The position numbers and the translations under genes are program-made. Below, piece by piece: positions 13,479 to 26,591 of a DNA stretch of 64,000 nt. The stretch is from Cenococcum geophilum 1.58. Lineage: Eukaryota > Ascomycota > Dothideomycetes > Gloniales > Gloniaceae. Location of the stretch: assembly GCA_001692895.1 (NCBI GenBank), contig KV748176.1, positions 310,001 through 374,000 of the forward strand, written 5' to 3'. Each line of letters opens with the position of its first letter. The first letter of the stretch is position 1. The notes under the pieces were generated by a model. That model was not told where the DNA came from and searched no databases. It saw only the letters and a program-made list of their open reading frames with translations.

Positions 13479-16400
13479 TATTATTAACTTCTTATTTACC
13501 TATATACTTAGCCTATTAATAAGTCTATTGTAGTATTTACTACAAGGCTTTATTATATATTTACTACCTAATTACAATATTAACAAAGTTAAATAATATA
13601 CTACCTAAAACAGCACCTATAATAACGCTAGGAGGATTAACTATTAGGTCTTAGGGAGATATAAATATAGCAGAAAGCGGCGACTTATAGATAGTTATAA
13701 TGGATAGACTTAGGGAAGTAATAAATCGCATTAATATTAACTAGGTAGGCTTTAAAGTAAAGCTTAACAATTTTAGAATAATAAAAAAATTAAAGCTTAA
13801 AGGGTTTCTTATATAGATAAGACTTAAGATATAATATAAAGGAGCTAAGTTACCTATAGTATCGGACCAAGTTACGTACGTAGGGTTGTTCTTAATAGGT
13901 TGGGCGTTAGAATGGTTTAAACCCTATTTAATAAAGGTATAAGCTAATAGGATGAGCAGAACTAATAAGTTAGAAGTTTAGTATATATTCTTAACATAGA
14001 ATAGATTTATAAATAGATTTATATAAATATATAAAGATCTAGAATTAATAGTAATAGTAGAATAAAAGTTATCTAAACTTATATAGAGATTATTAGTAAC
14101 AAACTATATAATGTAGTTCTAAATATTAATAGTGTAGACTAAGTGGAATAAAGGGGCGTTAATAGCATAATACTAAAGAGGATATAATAACTATCAGGGA
14201 ACTAATTAACTAAGCGATTAAAGTTAATAATAGGCTTTATTAGTCTAAAAGAGGCGATAGAAATATAGTTAGACTAGTATAGACAAATTAAGCATCATAG
14301 TAGGTATTAAAACTATAGTATAGCAGACTAGAACTAATAGGCCTAAGTAGTATTAAAGAGTTAAGGCGATAAAATAAGAAATTATAGAAAACTAGAAGTT
14401 AAAGATTAAGTAATTATAAAACTAAGGGGTATAAGAGAGTTAGATTTTTTAAAAAAAGGATTAACTTTATAAACTAAATTAGGACCTAAAAGGAATATAT
14501 AGTTAAAGGTTAGCAGAGAGAGTTCTTATAAATTAGTTTTAAGAAATAGTAATAGTGCTAAAGGATCTATAAAACAATTAGACTATTAATAGCGATAATA
14601 AGAAAATAAAGGCGACTTACTAGGAGTATATAGATATTAAGGACGTAGAAATAGAGGTAGAGACTAAGACCGCTATAGAGTAAGGTTTAATAATAGGCAT
14701 TATAATTCAATTAAACACGGTGTTTATTACTTTATAAGATAGAAGGAGATAAGGCTAAGATGGTCTAAGTAAGTAGATAACTGCTAGTGCTAGCTTACTA
14801 CTTAATAAAGGCAAAAGGCTAAAGGCTTAAGATTCTTTTAAGATCTAACTAGGTTTAAAGAACAATATATAAAAGGCTATTATAATATAGTAATAAAAAG
14901 ATACTTTTTTATAGATAGATTGTATACGCTTAAGAATTTATACTAAAGGTAGTATGGGTAGCGCAAGAACGATAAATAGAAAGACTTCTATATATAGTTA
15001 GATAAGAGAGTTATTTAAGACTAATTAATTTTAAAAAGATAGATAAGTTATATTAAAGAAGTATTAGTTATAACGTCTAAGGATCTAAAGGAGTAATTAG
15101 TAAACTAGAGAAGCGATTAGCGTATTTTAGTACTAGCTAAAGATATAATAACGCTTAGATTAATACGTAAAGGTTTAAACTTATAGGGGGTAGTAAGCCT
15201 AGAGTTAACCTAAAGTACCTAGCGTATTATACGTTAGTATAGATTATATATATATATAAAATATACAAAGTATTAATGGCAAAAAAATAGAAAGTACCTA
15301 ATTAGGATATAGTAGGCGCTAAATAAAAAACATATAGGAATACTAAGTGTGTATATAGCTAGTATCTAGTAGAAGTTTAGAAGTTAAATAACTTAATACT
15401 TTAACTAGAAAGATTCCTTACAGAAAAATGCCTAGAGAATATATATTTATAGTATATTAAGGAAAATAAATAAATAAAGTATTAGCTAAGGAAGGACTAA
15501 GTATAAGTAGGATTAAGCTAATAGTTAGAAAAAGGGAAGGCCTATAAAACTAAAGGGAGCTAGTAATAGAGCCTTATACCCTTAAAGAAATTTAAAAATA
15601 ACACCTAAATTTATAAGTTAATTAGTAGGATTAATAGTTTAAGGCGCTAATAAATAGTGGAGTGATAAGAAACTATATATTACTAGTAGTATTTAAAAGA
15701 ATAGGGCTACTATATAAGTAGAAAAAGTATCTATATCTATTAATAATAAATTTAGAAGATCTAATATCCTATAAAGAAGGTATTATTAGTCTTAAAATAG
15801 GACCTATTTGGATAACTATTAAAAGGAGACTAATTATAATATCTTTTAATCTCTTTTTACTAGGGCGAGATAAGGCGGTTTAAGGAATACCTTAGTTATA
15901 GAAATATACCCTAAAAATAAATTAGGTTATAGGTTAGGTTAATATTAAAGATATTTAACGGCGTAAAATATAATAAGTAACTAAGTTAGTATAGTACTAA
16001 GTTAGAGTAATATACTAGGAAACTAAGTAAGGCTTAAGTTATATACTAAAGAGATACTATAAATACAGTAAAAAGCTATAGAGCCTAGAAAGGAAAATGC
16101 TATTAGAATATATAGTATAAGACTATAAGATAGAGTTAGAACTAAAAACTAATCTAAGGTTCTTTCTAATATATAAGCTAACTAAAGAAGAGTTAAGAGT
16201 ACTTAAAGAGTTTATTTAGAAAATTTTATAAAAAGGAGATATCCGATTATTATAGTTATTAGTAGAATATCTAGTACTATTTATACCAAAGAAGAATAGA
16301 AAACTTAGGCTATATATTAACTATAGATAGTTAAATAGTATTACTAGAAAGGATAGATATCCTTTATCCTTAATTAGTAAATTTAAGATAGAATTAGTAG

Positions 16401-16965
16401 TGCGCAAATCTTTATAAAGATAGATTTAAGATAGGCGTATTATTAGATTAGGATTGAGGAAAGTAATAAATAAAAGGCAGTCTTTAAGTTTAAGAAAGGA
16501 CTATATAAGCTATTAGTTGTATAATTTAGGCTTATAAACGCACTAGTAATGTTCTAAAAGTATAGTAGAACACTTTAATAATAATATTATATACTTAATA
16601 ACTAAGGAAGAATATAGAGAGTGTGTTAAATAGGGTTTAAAGAGACTATAAAAAAATAGATATAGTACTAATTAAGAAATACAAGTTCTTTACAAGGAAG
16701 ACTAAATTTATTAGATTTATTATTAAACTAGGAAGGATTAGTATAGACTTAAAGAAAGTTAAAGCTATAGTAAGTTGGCAAGAACTAAAGAACGTTATAT
16801 AGTTAAGATTACTCTTAAGGTTTTATAACTACTATAGGAAGTTTATAGCATAATAGTTAAAGAATATTAAGCCGTTTATAAGGTTAACTAAAAAAGAGGA
16901 ACTATAGGTATAGGGTAATAGGTAGAAGAGGCTATTCTAATAACTTAAAAAATTATTTAACTAGG

Positions 16966-17240
16966 ATCTACTAAAGACTATTAAAAACCATTAAAGACCG
17001 TATACGTATATATGTATACATTTACCGCTAAGACCCTTAACTATTTAATTACAAGATTCCTATATTCTTTTCTTTTCTTTATATAATATCTTATCCTTTA
17101 CAAGAGCTATATTACTAGATTTAGATAAAATTTACATTATTCCTTTAAATCTACCTCGAAGTCTCTTCGCGCCCTTATATTTAGGTAGTATGTTAATACT
17201 ATATTAACGGGAGGAAAAATACCATTAGGTCGCTGCTCTA
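16966..17240 (+). repeat. Fragment of a D-family LTR plus start of interior
   Basis: From about 16985 to 17197 the sequence follows the 3' two thirds of the D LTR (ttaaagaccg, then taagacccttaactattta, then gcgcccttata). It continues for some 40 bases into what matches the start of D's interior (gttaatacta). It is more diverged than the two D LTRs. The 5' part and the rest of the element are missing. Confidence 0.65.
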
Positions 17241-17508
17241 AGACTTCTATAAAGGAGTATTTTAATTACCTATCTTACCCTATCTACCTTTTAGTACTAT
17301 ACTTCTACTTAAATTAAGATTACTATAAAATTTAATATTATATACCCACCCTTGCTCCCTTAATTGCCCTATATATATATATATATATACGCCTACGGCA
17401 CTCCTACTTATAGTATAAATCCAGTCCTATATAATCTTTTACTCTAAAGAAATAGCGGGACGAGAAGAGAACTAGGTATTTTATCTTAGGGCCCTAACCT
17501 AGGTCCCT
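17241..17508. other. AT-rich stretch, nothing recognised
   Basis: I see no gene, and only one simple repeat: a run of TA dinucleotides near 17364-17385. It may be decayed interior of the preceding Gypsy fragment, but I could not align it. Confidence 0.5.
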
Positions 17509-17510
17509 TA

Positions 17511-19088
17511 TAAGGGGATAACCTAAGCGGGCTACTCGCCCTCCCTACTGGCGCTAGTGTGACTTTAGCTATATATAGCGTATTATAAATCTATAGAAGC
17601 TACTAGAATAGCCAGATAATATAAAACAACGGTAAGGGGGCCTTATATCTTATATCCTATATCCTAAAATTGCAATGCCGAATCTAGTACGCTGGCAGCG
17701 TGGTAACTATCTACCAAAAATTTAATACCTAATTCTTCGAGATCTAGGCACCTGTCTTTCCTACCATAAGCGTAATATTACTTATTCCCTCTCTTAATAC
17801 GCTAGTTGGAATTACTAAAGGATTAATGCCCCCCTTAGTATACCTTATAGAACTATATTAAATTCTCTCTAGAATCTATAGACCCCTTAAAAATAGAGAG
17901 AAAGAAAGCCGAATCTTAATACCCTAATATAACAGCGTTTAATCGCACGAGTAAAGTAGGACCGTTGGCACCGACAGAAATCCTTTAAGAAGATTGCCTT
18001 TCTTAAAGGAATCTCTGCCTATAAGCGATCCTTATATAAGGCCTTTAAAAAGGAGGGCTACTTCCGCCGCATTGTAATAGAGAAGCCCCTTATTACACCT
18101 AAACAATAAGATACTTAGCTAGGATGGGCTTATTCTTATTTTAAATAGACTCCTAAAATATAGATAGCGGTTATATAAACTAATAAGGTGTTAATTTAAA
18201 CTAGCAGAGGCTAGATCTTTATTACTAGAAGAGCTAAGGAGAAATATAATATTAATTACTATATCCCTAAATTTAGGAGGTATTTAAGCTAGATAATTTA
18301 TAGTAGTATCTCTTATAGGAATAAAGTGTTAGAGACTTAGTCAATCGAGGTATAAGTACGGCAAAAGGGACGCGCAAGCCTATATAATTAGATTGTCTAT
18401 AAACGAGGATCTAAAGCTAGAGAAAGCAAAGGAGAAGAAGAGTAGCGCCGCTCGATATTTTATACGATCTTTATATCACGTGACCGCAATCTACGGCAAT
18501 CTATAGCAATTTGCTAGTACCGTAATAGGAATAAAGGGCCTCTGGTTATTTTTTAAAAAAATTAGTTAATTAGGCTAGGATATAAGAGGAAGATAATAAA
18601 TGGCGACGTCTACCGGACATATATATGCCCCAATATTAAGAAATTTGCATAGGAATTATAGTAAATACTATAACACTAGCCTATTCTTATAGAGGATAAT
18701 GCCTTAATTTACTTAGTAAAAGCAATACGCCTAGCCTAGGAATAGAATAGCATGCTTATAACGGAATAGCTAGCAAATTCCCCTAATTTAAATCTAATTA
18801 AGAACGTCTAAAGGCTGTTAAAAGGGAGAATATAATGCCGGTTCCCTATAACAAAGGAGGAAGTATAGTAATAAGCTAAGGAGGAATAGGAGAAGCCTAA
18901 GCCTAAAGAATTTAAAAAGTATATAGGCAATATAAGGGAGCGCTGCCTTGTTGTAATTGCCGCAGATAGAGATATAACGAATATTAGTTATAAAATAAGC
19001 ACTATTTTTATATAGCGATATAGCAATTATAAGTACTAATAGAGGCGCTTATAGGGAGGGCGAGTAGCCCACTTAGGTTACCCCCTTG
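17511..19088 (+). mobile_element. Element N: Tc1/mariner transposon with solo LTR inside
   Basis: Terminal inverted repeats of about 40 bp (left taaggggataacctaagcgg, right ending acttaggttacccccttg) are flanked by TA duplications (17509-17510 and 19089-19090). Without the 201-bp solo LTR and its duplication it is about 1.37 kb. The plus strand holds a transposase relic: a helix-turn-helix part near 17950-18060, a stretch reading SISYRNK then GPL either side of the LTR, and a C-terminal part near 18700-18800 resembling the EDNA...NSPDLNPIENVW block with the final acidic residues of the DDE/D triad. Many CAG/CAA-type stops break it. Confidence 0.85.
18327..18527 (+). repeat. Solo LTR of family E inside N
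   Basis: 201 bp beginning tgttagagacttag and ending taccgtaata, colinear with the 227-bp LTRs of E (40124-40350, 45770-45996) but lacking about 26 bp near the 3' end. It interrupts the transposase frame of N. The nine bases ggaataaag occur directly before (18318-18326) and after (18528-18536). No interior sequence remains, as expected after recombination between two LTRs. Confidence 0.85.
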
Positions 19089-19090
19089 TA

Positions 19091-19899
19091 TTTTCTCCCT
19101 AGCTAAAGGATATAGAGAAAGATAAAATGCTACGCAGTAAGTCTAGGCTGCTAGGTAGGGTAGTATATAAGGCGGGTAGTTAAAAGGCTTATTATAGACT
19201 TCCTAAAGCGTATTCAGTTCGTTTAGTTACCGTACTATATAGGTGCCGTATAGTATAATTATATGCCATATAGGAGGAAGGGAGGACGCCGGATATAGAT
19301 GCCGTGATTTGAGTAGCTTTCGATGTATAGACATAGTGGTCGTTTTTAAGCTTTCCGTTAGGGCTTACCCTCCTAGCGAAAAATTCTCCACGCTACTACT
19401 ATGTCGTAGCGCCGACGCTGCGCTGCTGTATATACGTCTCTACGTTTACTCTAGTAGTCTATTAATACGACCCTAATAAAACGCTAATATAACTGCTAGA
19501 TTCCTAGGCTCTACTACGTAAAGGTATAGAGGTCGAATTTTATAGAATCTAATAGAAGTAATTAAATATAGCTACTATTAGACTATCTTAGAATCGCCTT
19601 ACCCTTTATTATAACTACTTTAGCCTTAGTATTAATTACTTATAAGCCTTTTAAGTAGAGTAGCCTATATAAAAGTAATTAAGTTAATTTTTTTAATACT
19701 AAAATAAGTTAACCTTCTCTATAGGAGTAAAGTAGTTCAATTTACTAAAATATAACTACTTAATTAGTATATTAAGTTCTTAAATAAGTTTTATTTAGGA
19801 AATATCCTCTACTAATATATAACTAATGAATTAAAAAGCTATATAAATCTTTACTTGTTTTAAAGTAAAATATAATAATAAGATTTACTAACTAATATA
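19091..19899. other. Unassigned spacer with a less AT-rich patch
   Basis: Bases about 19130-19460 have clearly more G and C than the neighbourhood and few RIP marks. The longest open frame (19243-19476, 77 codons) has no recognisable domain and I do not call it a gene. From 19480 to 19899 the sequence is very AT-rich and holds nothing I recognise. It continues beyond element G at 25973. Confidence 0.5.
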
Positions 19900-19904
19900 G
19901 AGGC

Positions 19905-20120
19905 TGTTGGGAATAAAGGTAAATGGTCACTATATAAGGCATATTGCCGTCACGTATAGCAAGTTGCCGTTACGTGCGGCAAGTTGCCATCACGTGCCGC
20001 CGCGGCACTAGCGTGGTAAGGAACCTTAAGTTCCTTACCCCTTTCTTTAAGAAGAATATAGAATAATTATCATACTATCTACGAACCATAGCTATGTGAT
20101 ATCCCCTTGTGTAACCAACA
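19905..20120 (+). repeat. 5' LTR of G
   Basis: 216 bp, tgttgggaataaagg to gtaaccaaca. It holds tandem GC-rich words (caagttgccgttacgtgcgg type). It is about 20 bp longer than the 3' LTR because one such word is present once more. Confidence 0.9.
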
Positions 20121-20226
20121 CTAATTAGTGGTTAACTTCACTATTATACTATAAAACAGCTAGGTATCACTAAGAAGAGACGAGCCACTATACCAGTGCT
20201 ACTCGTGCTAAAGGAAGCTATCTTTT

Positions 20227-20398
20227 AAGGTCAGAACTGGTCCTAAACCTTAAATAAAACTCTTCTATAAATCTAAGGATCTAAAAGGCTAGAACTAGTC
20301 CTAAGCCTTTTTAAGATTACGGATTCTTATGTCCATTATATAGAATAACACGCTTTATAAGTCTTCGCGATTTAAGGCTAGAACTGGTTTTAAGCCCT
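20227..20398. repeat. Three near-palindromic repeats in the leader of G
   Basis: A 25-bp word that starts aaggctagaactgg and ends taagcctt occurs at 20227-20251, 20285-20309 and 20374-20398. Each can fold, the outer aaggct pairing with agcctt. They lie between the 5' LTR and gag, the usual place for packaging or dimerisation signals; that function is inference. Confidence 0.6.
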
Positions 20399-23300
20399 AT
20401 AATTACAAATATATGTCTAAACGTATACCAAATAATAAACGCGTACTAAATAACAAATATATATCACGAACGCGTACTAAATGACAATCCCTATACTAAT
20501 AACACTTCTCTCCCTCTGAAAATATAGCTACGCCTACTTTAAATAACTAGAAAGACTCCTTACTACTAGGGGTAGCTAAGCACGCGAAACTTATTAATAA
20601 AGATTAGGACGAATTCGCCTTTAATATAATAACTTATACCATAAAACAAGTTAACGGCTTTCTCCTATACTATATTATATTCTACTAAAATAGATACTAC
20701 ACTAATTTATAACTATAGGAGTATTTTAGGGAGGATTTTATAGGATAGACTGCTAATACCTGGGCACTTAGCAACGTTAATATTGTTTAGGATTTTTAAG
20801 ACTTCCTCTATAGAAATAGGGTATACGTTACTAAGAATAGTAACCTAATTACTAGTAATATTTAGGCCGTTATTGCTAGTATAAAAGAACTAATATAGAC
20901 AAAAGCTAAGATTATACGTTAACTACGGAAACCTAAAAACAACCTATATTCTTTAGAAGGCAACTTTAATTTGTATTAAAACCCCCAGAACACTAACCCC
21001 CTATCTAAAGCTACTCTCCTACCTAGAGGTGCTCTCCTACTTAGAGTTACTCTGCCTCTACCTTCTCTACTCTAGCTAACCGGTAAGCCTTTACTATAAG
21101 AAGTTACGAATCTAATAAAGGTATATTTGGACAAAGAAAAGAAGTTTAGAGGAGAACTGTACGATATACTTAGAGTAAAACTATAGGTCTTTTATAACTA
21201 TTATAATAAGGTTAAAATTTAACGCCACTAGTACTATTACGCTTTCTCTATTATATTAAAGGGACGGGCGGCAATATTCTATTATAACTATATTACGGGT
21301 AAAAACTATAACTTTAATATAATGCTTTAGCTTACTAGAGCCCACTTTAAGACTAATAAGAATCGCCAACTTTATATATCCGAATAGCGGGAAACTATAT
21401 TCTAGAGAGTTATTACTTCTAACCTAATAAAGACTTATTTAAAGTGCCTTTAACTACTCTTTAATAAACTCTAGAAAATCTAATATAGCCTTACTAAAAC
21501 TTACTAAAATAAGAACAGTCTAAGGGACTAGGTTATCTTAGCATACTATAGCGTTCCTAAGTATAACTTAGCGCTATATAAACCTGTAGATACGTTTAAA
21601 GGAGTATATACTAAGCTACGCTCCGCTATAGGTACTATAATACAAACATAAGAATCTTAACAGTTCTATACCGAAAACCCCACTTAACTAAGTATTCCCG
21701 ACTAACACGATTATAACTAGACTAATTAAATATATAATAGCCGTAGTAGGGAATACGGAAGAGGGTATAATTAATATTAACTATAAGGTGGTTATAGAGG
21801 TCCTTATAGAGGTTCATTTTGAAGTAATTACTAAAAAAAGTGCTACATTTATAAGAAGCCAAATTACTAGTTAACTAAACACTCCCTTAATAAGCAAAAA
21901 GAGGTATATAATAAGTTCCGTCAGAGTATAAGAAACGTTAAAAATTATAAGGTTACTACGGCCTACTTCTAAAGCTTCCTAGTTTAATACAAAGGCGTAA
22001 AAGATCTTAAGGGTAAGGTTAATAAGGTCGAATAGCTCCTTATAAATATAGAAATTAAGGACTACTTACCTAACCAATACTTTACTAAGTATGGTGAGGT
22101 AAATAGCATATAAACCATTGCTGTTCTTAATAACCAATCTACGCTCCATTTTATTACAAAGTTAGATATCTTTAATAAGCTAAAGGAGAGCTCCGCGTTT
22201 TCCTTTAATAATAGATACTCGGCGAACGTCTTCTATAGTATTATACCGGATACTAGAGCCGCAGAAGTATCTATAGTAGGAGAACCTTAAGTTTAAGCCC
22301 TTTAGCAGCTTAATAGCTCTATTTAGATTAACTATTTAACGGCAGGCTAATATACAATTTGTTTTAGCAAGGGTACTGCAATCTCTCTTAGCATAATTAG
22401 GGTTTAAACCCCCTTAGGGTATATTACTTTTTACGTTATTCTTATAAACACCCTATTTTTATTTTGCATTAGAGATATAAATAAACTAGGCGTTAAGCTT
22501 AATAACCTTAAGAATATACTTATGCAGGGAGATAATCGGGTACCTATTATACGCAAGTAGGGTCACCCTTAGCTACTCCTTTAATAACTAGAAAAGAGTG
22601 TTGCTTAGAGCTATTTAACTAAGTTAGAGTTACGTTAACTACACCGTCGTTTTAGCCACCTATCCGTTTATTAATTACTTAGGGTTCTTTAGCGAGTAGG
22701 CTATAAAGTTAAGGTTAAGGCAATTAAGCATCTTATAAAGTACTACTATTACTACTAAATAAACCAGAAGTCCCCTAGCCGATTTAAGTTTACCCTTAAA
22801 AATAACTATAACTTTAACTTCTATATTATTGTCGACGTTATATATCTTAGCGTCAAGCTAGTACTCTAAGTTATTAACTTCTTAACCTTCTTTTAAGCCG
22901 CACGATTCTTAAAGGATATATTAGCTAGAAACGCATAGGATACCCTTTAGTTATACTAGATTAATATCTACCTAGGACCCCCTAATTAAATTATCTATAA
23001 CATAGAAAAGAACTTCTTATTTATAGAGTTTTAATAATAAATAAAGGTAATAGCAATTAAGGTTAAGGAAGTCCCTATTAAAGTATATAATAGTATTAGA
23101 AAAGTAAAGCGATATTACGCGCCATTACGCTGCGTATATAAGATTATCTCTTTAGAACTAAAGGACGCTAGCGAAGAACTTACCTTATAAATGGCTATTA
23201 AAGCTATTAACGATTCCGCTGGCCCGGATAGACTTATACCTATATTACTAGTCTTTAGCGCCTACCTATAAATAACTAACAATTCTCTACTATCTCCCTC

Positions 23301-25450
23301 CGTTATATAATAAGCTAAGGCAATTCGTAAGGCAATAAAGGAGGTATAACGCCTCTATACTACACGCTAGGTTAATAATATACTAGGAATAAGAAATAGC
23401 CTAAACACTTTAACTGCGCTTAATCTGCCACTCTAGTCTAAAGTACGCGTATAGCGTAAAAGGGAAGGATAGTTAGGCCTACATTAACTCATTATAATTA
23501 ATGGTTAAACTTATACTATTTAGATGCCTTACAGACCCACCTAATTCCGTTTAACTATTATTAAACCCTACTATAAAGATAATAATTCCAAGCCTTTATA
23601 GGATGCCCTAGAAGATACCTTAAAAGAAAACTACGATTAATATGCTCTAGAAGGCGACTACAATCCCAATATAATTATAGTAGATACGCCACAACTATAA
23701 CGCGGTAGAGGTCGCCTAAAGGGATTACAAAATCGCTAATACCTTATTAATTTTAAAGAATAATTTGTTACCGCCATTAAGAATAAAGTTAAGTTATTAA
23801 TGGCCTTTATAACAGCTAAAGAGAAGGCTAACTTTAAGCTTGCAAAACAGCTTTAAAAAAAAGGTCGTATTATAACCCTAGGAGCTCCTTTCTAAGCATC
23901 TAATAAGTAGGAGATCGACGGTCTTATTACAAAAGAAGTCTTTAAATTTGAGAAATATAACCCTACTAAGTTTAATGAAGTTCGTATCTTTAAGTTAAGA
24001 ATAGTTAATAAGATTAAGGGCAAAGCTACTAACGCCCCATTTAAGAAATTAAGGCTTATTATCTAAGGTTATAACAATAATAGCAAAGAGATAATTCTTA
24101 TATAATCTCCCACGATTCAACGAGCTAGTTAGCGAGTTATTATTATATTAGCTCCCTCCTTAATAAAGAATAGAATGGCGGTTTATTTATAAGATATTAC
24201 TTAAGCCTATACCTAATTAGAGACGCACCTTTAGCGCTTAATATTAGCATACCTTCTAGAGCAAATTTGCTACCAGTATTCTAAAGATATAATTATAGTT
24301 GTGCTTAAGCCATTATATAGAATCGCAGAGGTAGGAACTTATTAGTAGGCTACCTACAGCAAGCACCATAAAGAGAAGCTTTTAATAACTACTTCTATAT
24401 TTAATCCCTGCTTCCTTATTATAACCACAGAAACCCTATTCGGAATTATTAGTATATAAACTAATAATATAATCATCTTAGAAGACAACCAATTCTTAGC
24501 TCTTAAAGAGGATAAGCTAGTAAAGGTAAATCTTATAGCAAAGCTAAAGGAAAAGCTTAACTTAATAATACCATTACTCTTTAATAAATATATCCTCTCC
24601 CTAAACGAGGATTCTATTGCTTTACGCTAGAAGGGTTAAGGTAAGAAGATTAACGTTATTAACGTTAATTCTCTAAAGTAAGGATATATAGAGCAACGTG
24701 CTCGCGAAGCTTATATTACTTCTATCTATTAACCTAAGGCTTTATTTAATCTCTCTATTACGGCTTAACACTAGGAACTAACTAAGGATAATATCCTTAC
24801 CCTAAATAAGCGTCTTTTCTAGTAAATAAACCATCTTAATTAGGGACTACTCTACGTGCCTATTAATCTTCCCACCACTAAGCTCTTTATATTTATTAAT
24901 AGATCGTTTATAAATAATAAAGATTTTAGCTTTTAGTTAGGATATAAAATTATTATCGTAAACGAATTTACTAAAAAGAATAACTTTACAATCTACGGCA
25001 ACCTTATTTATTAGAGCTTAACTAAGAGCAAGTATATCATTTAAAGCGTTTTAGCGTTAAAGATATATAGAATAGTTGGCGGAGTTAATATAGCAATTGC
25101 AATTGGAACTACCCTAAAGATAATTATAGATCGGCTCGAACTTCCCGTTATCCCTATAATTATATACACCGACTTATATTCCCTCTACGAGTATTTAGTT
25201 AAGCTTAGTACTATAAAGAAAAAGCGCCTTATAATCGATATTATAGTACTTTAGCAATCCTACAAGCGCTAAGAACTCTTTAAGATTTAATAAATTAATA
25301 GCCAAAATAACCTAGTAGATATAATAATAAAGGCGAACCCAAATAAGGCACTAGAGACGTTTATTAATATAAATACTCTACGTATACGAGTTAAAGGTTA
25401 GGTTAAAAGGGAGTCCCTAGAAATTTTTTAGTTACGTAAGGTCTTAAGAT

Positions 25451-25640
25451 ATTTAGGAACTTTAACCGGCGGTTAAAGTTATCTAATTGGTTAGATTCTG
25501 CAGACCCTAACTTAAACTAGCTAATTAGGATTTTCTATCCCTAGGATAGAAAATCGCTATTAGCTCGCTTACCGCTAGCGCCTTAGCGGCCCTACTAATA
25601 AGATACCTACCCATAACTTATAAGTAAGAAAGCACCACAT
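25451..25640 (+). repeat. Double-hairpin repeat in the 3' region of G
   Basis: Two palindromes in a row: aactttaacc / ggttaaagtt around ggc at 25458-25480, and gattttctatcc / ggatagaaaatc around cta at 25529-25555. The downstream text (gctcgcttaccgctagcgcc) matches B's LTR just after its own hairpin. Related copies lie at 38029-38190 and 47232-47400. Confidence 0.7.
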
Positions 25641-25771
25641 GCTAAGGGGCAAATTTTAAGATAGTAAGACTTATATTATAATGGCAATAGTAAGTAAGAA
25701 GGATTAATTTTTATTCCGCTAGTTAAGCGGTATATATATATAGATGGTAACTATAAAAGAAGAGTTACTAG

Positions 25772-25967
25772 TATTAGGAATAAAGGCAAATAGTTACTAT
25801 ATAAGGCATATTGCCATTATATATAGCAAGTTGCTATTACATGCCGCCGCGGCACTAGCGTGGTAAGGAACCTTAAGTTCCTTACCCCTTTCTTTAAGAA
25901 GAACACAGAACAATCATCATACTATCTATAAACCGTAGCTACGTGATATCCCCTTATGTAACCAACA
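25772..25967 (+). repeat. 3' LTR of G
   Basis: 196 bp, tattaggaataaagg to gtaaccaaca, followed by the duplicated gaggc. Apart from the missing tandem word it differs from the 5' LTR mainly by transitions. Confidence 0.9.
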
Positions 25968-25972
25968 GAGGC

Positions 25973-26130
25973 TATCTAATCTATTATTAATACCCTTTAT
26001 AGTCTATACCTTAAGAAATTACTTAATATTAAAGTTATTTTGCCACTATAGTATTTATATTACCCGTAGCTTTTAGCGTAAAAAAATAGTTTTACTATTT
26101 TTTAAATCGCCTTTAGTAATTAGTAAGGGG
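25973..26130. other. Short AT-rich spacer
   Basis: Continuation of the sequence interrupted by G. Nothing recognised. Confidence 0.5.
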
Positions 26131-26132
26131 TA

Positions 26133-26559
26133 ACGTAGTCTGTGGGCAAGTGGGCCATGCGGGCAAGTGGGCCACCACATCAAAACTTACCAAATATTAG
26201 AAAAGTCATAAATTGATATCTTAACAACCACTTAATAATAAATTCTAAAAATTTAGATTTAGGCATTTATATATACTCTACAGCTTCTATTAAATTTGCA
26301 TAGTAAATAGTTTTGTAGTTTTTAAGATATAGTAATCTAGCCTCGTTTCGGCCCCCAAATTTTAATATTTTAAAAACCACTAAACTATTTACTATATAAC
26401 TTTAATAGAAGCTATAGAGTATATATAAAAGTCTAAATCTAAATTTTTAGAATTTATTATTAAGTGGTTGTTAAGATATTAAGGCATGAATTTACTAATT
26501 TTTGGTGAGTTTTACTATGGCCCACTTGCCCGCATGGCCCACTTGCCCGCAGACTACGT
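26133..26559. mobile_element. Foldback element 1 (427 bp)
   Basis: Nearly the whole element is an inverted repeat with arms of roughly 190-200 bp around a short centre near 26335-26365. The ends are acgtagtctg, then two direct copies of gggcaagtgggcc four bases apart; the right end mirrors this. TA flanks both sides (26131-26132, 26560-26561), and a 6-bp duplication is not seen. The outer 45 bp are GC-rich and unmutated; the arms are AT-rich. No coding capacity. Confidence 0.8.
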
Positions 26560-26591
26560 TATAGTTATTTACCTTTAAGGTAATAGAGATA

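Larger units (their letters stand above)
12335..13557 (+). repeat. 5' LTR of C, interrupted by element M
   Basis: Begins tgttatagac. The stretch 12560-12672 and the tail 13481-13557 match the reverse complement of the A-family LTR, for example the tail cctatatacttagcc and the closing caaggctttattata. Element M (12673-13480 including its TA duplication) separates the two parts. The first 200 bases align only loosely. Confidence 0.65.
12335..16965 (+). mobile_element. Ty3/Gypsy element C, same family as A, partial
   Basis: The interior from 13558 (tatttactacctaattac) aligns with the start of A and A' in opposite orientation. Gag lies from about 13600, an LVDSGA-like protease stretch near 15650-15690, and RT from about 16170 with its active-site box near 16580-16610. 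The match stops at about 16965 in early RNase H, and no 3' LTR is seen. Heavily RIP-degraded, with dozens of breaks; it looks more diverged than A or A' and so is probably older. Confidence 0.75.
19905..25967 (+). mobile_element. Ty1/copia element G, full length
   Basis: LTRs at 19905-20120 and 25772-25967 with target duplication gaggc (19900-19904 and 25968-25972). On the plus strand: gag from about 20550, a zinc-knuckle-like region near 21840, protease near 22250, integrase about 22640-23350, RT about 23900-24450 and RNase H to about 25400, all of the filamentous-fungal copia type. Most frame breaks are RIP-type stops, dozens in all. The region 25450-25640 between the coding part and the 3' LTR carries a repeat also seen in D and L. 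Confidence 0.88.

Noticed and set aside
19243-19476. 77-codon frame in the less AT-rich patch
   Set aside because: No domain, no flanking gene signals; too little to call a gene, though the patch itself is noted.
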